Positions 37,753 to 45,193 of a stretch of DNA of 64,000 nt are shown one piece after another. A program made the translations under genes and the position numbers. The DNA lies in IMG/VR virus record IMGVR_UViG_3300023174_003623, positions 1 through 64,000 of that record, one strand, 5' to 3'. The stretch's first letter is position 1. Every line of letters starts with the position of its first letter. Source of the stretch: a virus. Under the pieces are notes generated by a model. It was not told the origin of the DNA and searched no databases. It saw only the letters and a program-made list of their open reading frames with translations.

Positions 37753-38631
37753 ATGATTATTCTTGATTTGAATCAAGTTATGATTGCGAATATTATGTCT
37801 TTGTATGGTAAGCATATTGGAAAGACTCCAATTGAATTAGATCTTTTTAGATCTATTGTTCTGAACACTATTCGTTCTTTGAATAAAAAATTCAAAGTAG
37901 ATTATGGACAATTAGTTATTGCCTCCGATGGCAAACGCAGTTGGCGTAAAGATATATTTCCTCATTATAAAGCCAACCGAAAAAAGAATCGTGAAGAATC
38001 TGAAATTGATTGGTCTTTAATTTTTAATTGCCTTAATACCATTCGAGAAGAGCTTCGAGATAATTTTCCATATCCAGTAATACATCTTGATGGCGCAGAG
38101 GCTGATGATGTAATTGGAGTATTGGTACAAGAATACTCCAAGCGAGATGTTTCTGAAAAAGAAAATATTTTGATTCTTTCTGGTGATAAAGATTTTATTC
38201 AATTACATAGATATAATAGTGCTGTTGTAGTCAAACAATACGATCCTATAAATAAAAAGTATGTAACTTCAGACGATCCAGTAAAATTTATGAAGGAACA
38301 TATTATAAAGGGTGATGCAGGGGATGGTATTCCAAACTTTTTATCACCTGATAATAGTTTAGTCGATAATTTAAGACAGAAACCTATATTGTCAAAAAAT
38401 TTATCACAGTGGGTAATCTTTAATACCCCAGAAGAATTTTGTAATGAAGAACAATTAAGAAATTATAAACGTAATGAATGTCTTATTGATCTTAAGTTTA
38501 CACCTAAAGAAATTCGTGATAAAATAATGGCTCAATATGAAGAACAATGCTTAAAAACTAAATCATCTATTATGAATTATATGATAAAGCATCGACTTAA
38601 AGTTTTAATGGAGTCTATTAATGATTTTTAG
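37753..38631 (+). CDS. rnh: RNase H, T4 rnh-like 5' nuclease
   Basis: A 292-residue FEN-family nuclease as in T4 RNase H. MIILDLNQVM, IASDGKRSWRKDIFPHYKANR, DGAEADDVIGVL and LSGDKDFIQL carry the Asp cluster that binds two metals. A later GDAGDGIPNF is the helix-hairpin region. It removes RNA primers and flaps during lagging-strand synthesis. Its place between T4-like replication genes supports the call. Confidence 0.92.
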   Translation: MIILDLNQVMIANIMSLYGKHIGKTPIELDLFRSIVLNTIRSLNKKFKVDYGQLVIASDGKRSWRKDIFPHYKANRKKNREESEIDWSLIFNCLNTIREELRDNFPYPVIHLDGAEADDVIGVLVQEYSKRDVSEKENILILSGDKDFIQLHRYNSAVVVKQYDPINKKYVTSDDPVKFMKEHIIKGDAGDGIPNFLSPDNSLVDNLRQKPILSKNLSQWVIFNTPEEFCNEEQLRNYKRNECLIDLKFTPKEIRDKIMAQYEEQCLKTKSSIMNYMIKHRLKVLMESINDF

Positions 38632-38639
38632 GATTAAAT

Positions 38640-39077
38640 ATGTATAAATCAATTTATGAGTTTTTATCAGAAATTTCTGAACTTAAGACAACAAAAGAAA
38701 AAATCGAAGCTCTTGTAAATCATCCTCATTCAGAAGCTTTTAAAGTTTTGTTTGCCTATGCTTTTGATCCAAATATTAAATGGCTGCTCCCCGAAGGTAA
38801 TCCGCCCTACAAACCAACAGATATATTGGATGTTGAGGGGCGGCTTCTCCATGAAATACGCAGACTATATTTGTTTGTAGAAGGTGGCAATCCAAACTTA
38901 TCGAAGATTCGTAGAGAAACTTTGTTCATTCAATTATTAGAATCAATTCACCCTAAAGACGCTATTCTTTTATCTTCAATTAAAGATAAAAAGATTCCAT
39001 TTAAAGGATTGACTAAGAAAATTGTGCATCAAGCATTTCCTGATATTAATATAGAGGCAAGTAAAGAAGAAGTATGA
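38640..39077 (+). CDS. Conserved T4-like phage protein, unknown
   Basis: A 145-residue protein starting MYKSIYEFLSEIS, with HPHSEAFKVLFAYAFDPNIKW and LLPEGNPPYKP. I associate this pattern with a widespread protein of unknown function in T4-like phages, near RNase H. It is mostly helical. It overlaps the following small gene by 4 bases. Confidence 0.7.
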   Translation: MYKSIYEFLSEISELKTTKEKIEALVNHPHSEAFKVLFAYAFDPNIKWLLPEGNPPYKPTDILDVEGRLLHEIRRLYLFVEGGNPNLSKIRRETLFIQLLESIHPKDAILLSSIKDKKIPFKGLTKKIVHQAFPDINIEASKEEV

Positions 39078-39244
39078 GTAAGTCGTTTAGAGAAAAAAAA
39101 TCTCGTGAAAGAGATCTTTTTGAAATTGTGCAAAATCGTAAACAACAACCTAAAAGTTTTAGACGTAAGGAAAAGGTTGTTAATAATGCTCTAAGGACTA
39201 GGGATATTGAAACTCTAGTCAGATTTACCGAGGATGATGAATAA
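39074..39244 (+). CDS. Small basic protein, unknown
   Basis: A 56-residue frame in a chain of overlaps (ATGA with the gene before, TAATG with the gene after). It has many Arg and Lys residues (SFREKKSRERDLFE, KSFRRKEKVV) and an acidic end (FTEDDE). Tight coupling supports expression. Confidence 0.65.
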   Translation: MSKSFREKKSRERDLFEIVQNRKQQPKSFRRKEKVVNNALRTRDIETLVRFTEDDE

Positions 39245-39480
39245 TGCCAACTTATACATTTTGTAATATTGAAACAAATGAAGTGTTTGACCAGTTCTTC
39301 ACTTCATTTTCTAAAAAAGATGAATTCCTTGAGCAGAACCCCCATCTACAACAAATGCTTCATCCAGTTGCATTCGGGGATGCGATTAGGATGGGCTTTA
39401 GGAAGCCAGACGATGCCTTTAGAGATAAGCTCAAAGATATTAAACGAAAGCATAGAGGAAGCACAATTAACACTTTCTAG
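39244..39480 (+). CDS. Small unknown phage protein
   Basis: A 78-residue protein. MPTYTFCNIETNEVFDQFF resembles the start of FmdB-like zinc ribbons, but only one Cys is present, so zinc binding is unlikely. The C-terminus is basic (RDKLKDIKRKHRGS). It overlaps the start of the phoH-like gene by about 68 bases. Confidence 0.6.
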   Translation: MPTYTFCNIETNEVFDQFFTSFSKKDEFLEQNPHLQQMLHPVAFGDAIRMGFRKPDDAFRDKLKDIKRKHRGSTINTF

Positions 39481-40204
39481 GAAAGAAACTAAAAAGAAAA
39501 AACGACAACAAGTGTTTAAAGATCAAGAGAATTCTATACAAAAACAAAAGTTTTCACTTAAAGAAATTGATCCTATAACCCAAAATCAAAAAATAGCCTT
39601 TCAACAATGGAACAAAGGCCAAAACCTGTTACTCCATGGACTTGCAGGAACAGGTAAATCATTTATATCTTTGTATCTTGCTCTCAGAGAAATTTATAAT
39701 TACAACTCTGTTTATAAGCATATACTTATAGTTAGAAGTGTAGTTCCAACAAGAGACATGGGATTCCTTCCCGGTTCTATTAAAGACAAAGCAAAAGTTT
39801 ATGAACTACCATATCAAGGTATATGTTCTGATCTTTTTGGTCGTGGTGATGCATATGATATACTTAAAACTAAACATATCGTAGATTTTACCACTACTTC
39901 TTTTATTCGAGGAAATACTTTTCATGATACTATAGTGATAGTTGATGAAGTCAACAATCTTACCTTTCATGAGCTTGATTCTGTAATTACTAGATTAGGA
40001 AATAATTGTAGAATAATCCTTTGTGGTGACTATAGACAATCTGATTTAATCTATAATAATGATAGATCTGGATTAATTACGTTTATGGGAGTTCTAGATA
40101 TGATTAAATGTTTTTCTCACATTGAATTTCAAATAGAGGATATTGTGAGATCTGGCCTAGTGAAGGAATATATAATTGCTAAAACAAAACTTAATATCTC
40201 GTAG
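39413..40204 (+). CDS. phoH: PhoH-like P-loop ATPase
   Basis: A 263-residue PhoH-family protein. LLHGLAGTGKSFISLYLA is the Walker A motif, IVIVDEVNNLT is Walker B, and ILCGDYRQSDLI is sensor-like. VRSVVPTRDMGFLPG is typical of PhoH. I chose ATG 39413 because AGGAAG at 39400-39405 is 7 bases upstream and the upstream in-frame codons overlap the previous gene and lack similarity. PhoH is frequent in marine phages. Its role in infection is not known. Confidence 0.88.
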   Translation: MPLEISSKILNESIEEAQLTLSRKETKKKKRQQVFKDQENSIQKQKFSLKEIDPITQNQKIAFQQWNKGQNLLLHGLAGTGKSFISLYLALREIYNYNSVYKHILIVRSVVPTRDMGFLPGSIKDKAKVYELPYQGICSDLFGRGDAYDILKTKHIVDFTTTSFIRGNTFHDTIVIVDEVNNLTFHELDSVITRLGNNCRIILCGDYRQSDLIYNNDRSGLITFMGVLDMIKCFSHIEFQIEDIVRSGLVKEYIIAKTKLNIS

Positions 40205-40865
40205 TAAAACTTTTTTATTGAATGAGTTGGACTTCCCCGATTTGAAGTCTTTTTCTGAAAATGGTAAACGTTTTTATGAAACGCCCACTGGAGAAAAGTA
40301 CCCATCAGTCACGACCGTATTAGGTAGTCGTGATAAAAAATGGTTGTATGAATGGCGGGCTAGAGTAGGCGAAAAAGAGGCTAATGCTATTTCGACAAAG
40401 GCTTCTAATCGGGGAACACAACTTCATACAATATGCGAAAAGTACATTCGAAATGAAGACGATTTTGCAGGCAATAAGCCTTTTAATGTTATTGAGATGT
40501 TTAAGTCGATTCAAAAATATGTAGATAAAATTGAAGAAGTATATGGCAACGAAATTGCTGTTTACTCTCATGATTTGAAAACTGCTGGAAGAATTGACGT
40601 ATTTTGTAAGATGGGTGGTAAACCAGTTATTTTAGATTTTAAAACATCTAGTCGTTTAAAAGAAGAGAAGACAATTGAAAATTACTTCCTTCAAGCAACC
40701 ACATACGCTATGATGATACGAGAACTAAAAGGAATTGAAGTACCTAAATTGGTTATTCTAATCGCTGTAGAAAATGAACTTCCTCAATTGTTTATTAAAA
40801 ATACTAAAGATTATGAAGATCAAGTTAAACAAGTATTTAATGAATATCATCTAAAGAATGCTTGA
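40176..40865 (+). CDS. PD-(D/E)XK exonuclease, RecB/Cas4-like
   Basis: A 229-residue protein. GRIDVFCKMGGKPVILDFKTS is the D-x(n)-DxK nuclease core, and ENYFLQATTYAMMI matches the downstream Q-x-x-x-Y motif of RecB-like nucleases. NRGTQLHTICEKY gives the early His motif. The TTG start at 40176 is backed by GAAGGA 7 bases upstream. It overlaps phoH by 29 bases. T4-like marine phages have such an exonuclease near gp41/gp61-type genes. The role is probably in recombination or DNA breakdown. Confidence 0.82.
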   Translation: MLKQNLISRSKTFLLNELDFPDLKSFSENGKRFYETPTGEKYPSVTTVLGSRDKKWLYEWRARVGEKEANAISTKASNRGTQLHTICEKYIRNEDDFAGNKPFNVIEMFKSIQKYVDKIEEVYGNEIAVYSHDLKTAGRIDVFCKMGGKPVILDFKTSSRLKEEKTIENYFLQATTYAMMIRELKGIEVPKLVILIAVENELPQLFIKNTKDYEDQVKQVFNEYHLKNA

Positions 40866-40890
40866 CGACACATAATCTATGTGTTAATAT
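40862..40890 (+). promoter_or_regulatory. Sigma70-type promoter filled by a perfect dyad
   Basis: TTGACG at 40862-40867 and TAATAT at 40885-40890 are 17 bases apart. The spacer 40868-40884 is exactly the inverted repeat ACACATAATCTATGTGT (arms of 7, centre of 3), which suggests control by a dimeric regulator. TATAAATA at 40895-40902 lies just after it. It precedes the Thr tRNA and the lysin gene. Confidence 0.75.
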
Positions 40891-40894
40891 AGTG

Positions 40895-40902
40895 TATAAA
40901 TA
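40895..40902 (+). promoter_or_regulatory. Possible late promoter (TATAAATA)
   Basis: An exact T4-like late -10 sequence between the sigma70-type promoter and the Thr tRNA. It would begin transcripts near or inside the tRNA and reach the lysin and gp33-like genes. Confidence 0.35.
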
Positions 40903-40910
40903 CGAAACAT

Positions 40911-40986
40911 GCTGACGTAGCTCAGTTGGTAGAGCTACTGATTTGTAATCAGTGGGTCGGGAGTTCGATTCTCTCCGTCAGCACCA
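40911..40986 (+). tRNA. tRNA-Thr(UGU)
   Basis: The acceptor GCTGACG pairs with CGTCAGC, the D arm is AGCTCAGTTGGTAGAGCT, and the anticodon arm ACTGA-TTTGTAA-TCAGT gives TGT. CCA is encoded. It stands alone, about 8 kb from the other tRNAs, with its own promoter. It reads ACA and ACG. Confidence 0.92.
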
Positions 40987-41069
40987 TTCTATAAAACTGC
41001 ACGTTATATTATTTTTATGTGATTCTTTTAACAGGATATTTATCCTCTCCCTTAAATAAGGAGCAAGCT

Positions 41070-41603
41070 ATGTTTAAATATGCAATATTATTAAGCCTAA
41101 CCATTTTTTCAATTCCTATTGGCGCTAGTTCTTATAAACCATCTTATACAATGTTTTCTAAACCTAAAATAGAAAAACTAGGGTATAAAGCTTATAATAA
41201 AATTTTAAATGAAAAAGAGTTAAAATGTTTAACAGATAATATCTATTTTGAAGCTAGAAGTGAAAAAGATATCGGTAAAAAAGCTGTCGCACTTGTTACT
41301 CTAAATCGACTAAAACACGATAATGATAATGAATACCCTAATACTATTTGTGGTATAGTACATCAAAAAAACAAATACAAATGCCAATTTGCATGGACAT
41401 GTAATAAACGACAGCCTATTAAAGAGTATGCCCTTTATAAAAACTGTCATGATATAGCTAAAACCATAATTATGAATTATGGCGTTATACATGATGTAAC
41501 AAGAGGTGCCACTAATTACCATAGAAATGATATTAGACCTAGTTGGGCTGTTAAGAAAAAACGAACTATAATAATAGGAAAACACTTGTTCTATAGACTA
41601 TGA
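41070..41603 (+). CDS. SleB-type cell wall hydrolase with signal peptide
   Basis: A 177-residue protein of the SleB/CwlJ hydrolase family. The N-terminus MFKYAILLSLTIFSIPIGASS is a secretion signal or signal-anchor. The catalytic part has NIYFEARSEKDIGKKAV (key Glu), VTLNRLK, QFAWTC and ATNYHRND-type residues. AAGGAG at 41058-41063 fixes the start. It probably cuts peptidoglycan for lysis. A signal sequence means it may reach the periplasm via Sec, like SAR endolysins, and need the holin only as a trigger. It overlaps the gp33-like gene by 4 bases. Confidence 0.85.
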   Translation: MFKYAILLSLTIFSIPIGASSYKPSYTMFSKPKIEKLGYKAYNKILNEKELKCLTDNIYFEARSEKDIGKKAVALVTLNRLKHDNDNEYPNTICGIVHQKNKYKCQFAWTCNKRQPIKEYALYKNCHDIAKTIIMNYGVIHDVTRGATNYHRNDIRPSWAVKKKRTIIIGKHLFYRL

Positions 41604-41842
41604 AAAAAGTAAATATTAAATCTATAAAACCAATTCAAAATTTTATCAAGGAAATTGAGGAATTTGTTCAAGAATCAAGATTAGATTATATTGATGCTGT
41701 TCTTCTGTATTGCGAAAAAAATTATCTAGAGATAGAAACTGTAGCTGCAATGATACAACATTCTTCTATAATTAAAGCTAAGATTCAAGAAGAAGCAGAA
41801 AATTCTAATTATCTACCTAAGACAACTAAGCTACCTATATGA
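41600..41842 (+). CDS. 33: Late transcription co-activator, gp33-like
   Basis: An 80-residue helical protein. LDYIDAVLLYCEKNYLEIETVA and then AENSNYLPKTTKLPI match the pattern of gp33-type proteins of T4-like marine phages, which link RNA polymerase to the sliding clamp at late promoters. It directly precedes a gp59-like gene, as expected in T4-like genomes. No gp55 gene is seen in the window. Confidence 0.78.
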   Translation: MKKVNIKSIKPIQNFIKEIEEFVQESRLDYIDAVLLYCEKNYLEIETVAAMIQHSSIIKAKIQEEAENSNYLPKTTKLPI

Positions 41843-42408
41843 CTGACGCTTATCAAGCGTATAAGACTTATTTAAATCTTAAGCTCCATTTTACTAAGAA
41901 AAATTTTAATTATTTTAATGTATCTAAAAATCGTGTAAGTCAAGAAGCTTTGGAAGCAAGACGAGATAAAGGGTTCTTTTATGTTTTATCTAAAATAAAA
42001 GATTTAGAAAACTTTCTCATTGCTAATTTTGTAGTTAAAGATAAATTCATTACAGATTTAGTTGACAAAGAATCTGAAAAAGTTTATATGGAATGGCTTA
42101 AACGTCAAGAATCCATAACCTATATTTTTAAAAATGAGATAGAAAACTTAGATGATGATTTGAATAAAGAATTGAAAGTCATTGATGGTCAGCATCCAAT
42201 GTTACTTGTTCGATTTATGAGAAAAGAAATTTCAATCGAAACATTAATTATTCTGAATGAGGTGTTGACATTCTTCAAGCATTGGGAGTATAATATTCAG
42301 GAAGGAATAATTTGGAAGGACATACAACTCAAGTGTGAGAAGTATCGACCATTTCTAAAGTTCGATGTAAAGGTGTGTAAATCAATTCTAAAGGAAAGGT
42401 TTACATAG
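41839..42408 (+). CDS. 59: Helicase loader, gp59-like
   Basis: A 189-residue protein. DAYQAYKTYLNLKLHFTKK, then FNYFNVSKNRVS and FFYVLSKIKDLENFLIANFV, have the order of T4 gp59, which loads gp41 helicase onto gp32-coated forks. It lacks membrane helices, is basic, and lies between the gp33-like and gp32 genes as in T4 (33-59-32). Length is close to T4 gp59 (217). Confidence 0.85.
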   Translation: MTDAYQAYKTYLNLKLHFTKKNFNYFNVSKNRVSQEALEARRDKGFFYVLSKIKDLENFLIANFVVKDKFITDLVDKESEKVYMEWLKRQESITYIFKNEIENLDDDLNKELKVIDGQHPMLLVRFMRKEISIETLIILNEVLTFFKHWEYNIQEGIIWKDIQLKCEKYRPFLKFDVKVCKSILKERFT

Positions 42409-42422
42409 TGTTTTAAATGTGG

Positions 42423-42430
42423 TATAAATA
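42423..42430 (+). promoter_or_regulatory. T4-like late promoter
   Basis: An exact TATAAATA 71 bases before gp32. T4 gene 32 is also transcribed late. The motif lies in a 93-base intergenic stretch, which raises its value over chance hits within genes. Confidence 0.5.
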
Positions 42431-42449
42431 TATTGTTCATTATGATACT

Positions 42450-42478
42450 TTGGACAAATTTAAATACGCTGTTAATAC
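42450..42478 (+). promoter_or_regulatory. Sigma70-like promoter of gp32
   Basis: TTGGAC at 42450-42455 and TAATAC at 42473-42478 are 17 bases apart. The direct repeat GTTAATA (42471-42477 and 42482-42488) lies between this and the AAGGAGA ribosome-binding site. It may take part in autoregulation, which is known for T4 gp32 at the mRNA level. Confidence 0.5.
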
Positions 42479-42501
42479 GTTGTTAATATCAAGGAGACTA
42501 T

Positions 42502-43410
42502 ATGTCATTTTCTTTTGCAGATTATAATAAAAGCCGTAAAGACCAATTCGATAAGTTAGCCACTCAGCTTAATAAACAGACTAACAATGCTAAAACTCAG
42601 GATGATCGTTTCTGGAAGCTAGAAGTTGATAAGGCTGGAAATGGGTATGCGGTAATTCGGTTTCTACCCCAACACCCCACAGAAATGGAACATGCGCCAT
42701 ATGTTCTTTATTTTGATCATGGTTTTCAGGGTCCGGGGGGTTGGTATATCGAGAAGTCGCTTACTTCTATCGGTAAGGCAGATCCGGTTAGCGAATACAA
42801 TCGTCAACTTTGGACTTCTGGTCTAGAGGAAAACAAGAAGATTGCTAGCGATCAGAAACGTAGAATGCACTATGTTGCAAATATCTACATCGTTAAAGAT
42901 CCTGCCAATCCTTCTAACGAAGGTAAGGTGTTCCTTTACCAGTTTGGTAAGAAGATCTTCGACAAAATCAACGATTTGATGTTTCCTCAGTTTCAGGACG
43001 AGAAGGCAGTCAATCCGTTTGACTTGGTTGATGGTTCAAACTTTAAGCTCAAGGCTCGTGGTATGGGTCGTGACCGTAACTACGACAAGTCTGAGTTTGA
43101 AGAATCTTCTCCGTTGTTTGATGAAGAGTCAAAGTATGATGCGGTCTTGAGTAAGATTCAACCTCTTCAGACCTTCCTAGATCCTACTCAGTACAAGACT
43201 TACGATGAACTAAAGACTCGTTTGAATAAGGTTTTGGGTTGGGACAAGAATGCTTTTGAAGATCGAGCTAAGGTAACTGAACGTGCTGAAGATTTAGAAG
43301 AAGATTTGACACCACCATTTGCGTTGAAGTCTGCTAAACCTTCAGCGGTAGATCTTTCAGAAGATGATGATGATGGTCTAGACTTCTTCAACAAATTGAA
43401 CGAAGACTAA
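42502..43410 (+). CDS. 32: Single-stranded DNA-binding protein gp32
   Basis: A 302-residue gp32. The N-terminal basic part has FADYNKSRKDQFDKL (cooperativity region). The core contains DDRFWKLEVDKAGNGYAVIRF, GPGGWYIEKSL and MHYVANIYIVKDPANP, and the acidic C-terminus ends in SEDDDDGLDFFNKLNED, which recruits partners. No Cys is present, so the zinc site of T4 gp32 (one His, three Cys) is absent. Codons are richer in G and C than in most neighbours, which fits high expression. It converges on the minus-strand tail block with a 4-base overlap. Confidence 0.95.
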   Translation: MSFSFADYNKSRKDQFDKLATQLNKQTNNAKTQDDRFWKLEVDKAGNGYAVIRFLPQHPTEMEHAPYVLYFDHGFQGPGGWYIEKSLTSIGKADPVSEYNRQLWTSGLEENKKIASDQKRRMHYVANIYIVKDPANPSNEGKVFLYQFGKKIFDKINDLMFPQFQDEKAVNPFDLVDGSNFKLKARGMGRDRNYDKSEFEESSPLFDEESKYDAVLSKIQPLQTFLDPTQYKTYDELKTRLNKVLGWDKNAFEDRAKVTERAEDLEEDLTPPFALKSAKPSAVDLSEDDDDGLDFFNKLNED

Positions 43411-45191
43411 ACTGGAGCAAAATGCTCTTTCCATTGCCTTTGAATAGCATCTGGATTGAGTATTGATTTGACCTTACCAAATCGTTCGTCTTTGATTGTT
43501 GGGCTTGGTTGAGACTGGTTTACTACTATAGTGGGGCCAGTCTCAACATTTTCAGATTCTATATTTGCAGCTACAGAAGCTTCTCCAATTCGAGTACCGG
43601 AATCCGCTGGCTTTAAATCTGGAGTAGCTGGTGTTTGTGTAGATGCTATTTGTTTTTGTAAAGATTTCTCATAAAGAGATGCTAAGCCTCTATCACTTTG
43701 AGTTGTTTCAACCCCTCCAGCTAATGAAGTCCAAGTTCGATTTAATTGTCTTCCAACATCTGCAACTTTACCTTGTTCAAGATCTTTTAATACATCACCT
43801 TTATATTGTTCTTGTACTAAGTACCATGCGGCTTTGTCTTGATTTTCTGGAGAGAAATCTGTTAAATCTGAATGTTTACTTTTTAACGCTTTCCAAGTAG
43901 TTTCGGTAAATTGATATCTACCTGCTGCTGTACTAAATCCTCTTGGAGTTCGCATTCCACGAATTCCGGGATGTTTACTGAAATCTGTAAACGTAGCAGG
44001 GGCTTTATCATATCCTTTATTTTTATTTGCTGCTTTATCTTCTTCAGTTAATCCTTGCTCTGTTCCCATACCCACGATAATATCATATCTACCACCTGAT
44101 TCATTTTGAGCAATAGCATCCAATAAAGCTCTTCCTTCTGGTGGAATTTCTTTGGCTGAAGCTAAAGTATTAGAAGGTTCTGGTCGAGCATCTTTTCCAC
44201 CACCAGTCCCACCTTGACCAGCACTACCACCAGTCCCTGCTGATTTTCTGGTGTATGATTTTGGTATAGGAACTGCATCACCTGAAGGAGTCGTTATATT
44301 ATAACCAGATTTTTGTAAGACTTCTATTGAGTGTTCAATTTCTTGTTTTGAATATTTACCTTCAGTAAGCTCATGCATTAAATCGTCACTAATGAATGAT
44401 TTAAAAGCATCAACTACAACTGAAAGACCTTCTTCCATTGAGGATATAAACATATCCCATACTGCTGTTACACCTTGACCAAAAAAATCCTTCAATGGGT
44501 CAAAGACATGTTTATTTAAAAGTTCCTCTATTTTTGTTGAAGTAAATTTAAAAATAACTTTAAATGCGTCTTGCACCATTGTAGAGATGTTGGAAAACAC
44601 TTCTCTAATTTGAGGTAGGAATTTCATTATAACTGGAAGAAATACTAAAAGAACACCTAACACATTTTTTGCAATAGTAAATAGAAGGCTACTTTCTTTT
44701 TTGTCAGTATCTTCTTCAGTATCATCTTGTCTAACCTTTTTGGCGTTAGATTTGCCTTCTATAAATTTTTCGGCTTGAGCGGCTTCCTTTGCCTGTTCTT
44801 GTTTATATAACTTTTTCTCATAGTCTTTTACAGTATTGTTTAATATTTTTGTTTGTCGATATATAAGCTTTAAAATATTTGGTCTTTTTGTTTCTACTGT
44901 GGTTTCTTTGGATTCAGTAGTAACATCTGAAATTTTATCAGATAATTCTTTTGGAGCTAATTCAGGTTTGGCATCTGAGACTTCTGATCTTGCTCCACTG
45001 GAATTAAGTTCCTTAGCATCTTGTTCTGCTTTGTTTAATTCTCTTGACTTTGCTTCGTTTTCCTTTTTACTGTCGTCCTTTTCTTCGGTAACAGCAGCAT
45101 CATCCTTTTTCTCTTCAGATTTATCATCTTTAACTTTATTTTTTATAATTTTTGTAAATAAATCTGCAACTAATTTTGTTGGTGCTTTCAT
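43407..45191 (-). CDS. Tail/hub protein with lambda-type lysozyme domain
   Basis: A 594-residue protein. Residues 1-165 are charged and partly coiled coil, 168-192 are strongly hydrophobic, 310-350 form a Gly- and Ser-rich linker, and 354-493 match the lambda R endolysin (GH104 transglycosylase) fold: LLDAIAQNESGGRYD with likely catalytic Glu364, FTDFSKHPG, AAGRYQFTETTW, FSPENQDKAAW and TWTSLAGG. In T4 the tail lysozyme is on gp5, but the gp5 here has none, so this gene probably supplies the activity for DNA entry. It lies in the minus-strand tail block after a coiled-coil protein. A tape-measure or hub (gp29-like) role is inferred. Confidence 0.8.
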   Translation of the reverse strand: MKAPTKLVADLFTKIIKNKVKDDKSEEKKDDAAVTEEKDDSKKENEAKSRELNKAEQDAKELNSSGARSEVSDAKPELAPKELSDKISDVTTESKETTVETKRPNILKLIYRQTKILNNTVKDYEKKLYKQEQAKEAAQAEKFIEGKSNAKKVRQDDTEEDTDKKESSLLFTIAKNVLGVLLVFLPVIMKFLPQIREVFSNISTMVQDAFKVIFKFTSTKIEELLNKHVFDPLKDFFGQGVTAVWDMFISSMEEGLSVVVDAFKSFISDDLMHELTEGKYSKQEIEHSIEVLQKSGYNITTPSGDAVPIPKSYTRKSAGTGGSAGQGGTGGGKDARPEPSNTLASAKEIPPEGRALLDAIAQNESGGRYDIIVGMGTEQGLTEEDKAANKNKGYDKAPATFTDFSKHPGIRGMRTPRGFSTAAGRYQFTETTWKALKSKHSDLTDFSPENQDKAAWYLVQEQYKGDVLKDLEQGKVADVGRQLNRTWTSLAGGVETTQSDRGLASLYEKSLQKQIASTQTPATPDLKPADSGTRIGEASVAANIESENVETGPTIVVNQSQPSPTIKDERFGKVKSILNPDAIQRQWKEHFAPV

Positions 45192-45193
45192 GA

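Noticed and set aside
39269-39412. Upstream extension of the phoH frame
   Set aside because: It would overlap the preceding gene almost fully, and the added residues look random. A good ribosome-binding site supports 39413.
43413-43430. Small hairpin GAGCA-AAA-TGCTC after gp32
   Set aside because: A 5-bp stem with only three T is too weak to call a terminator, although the place between convergent genes would suit one.
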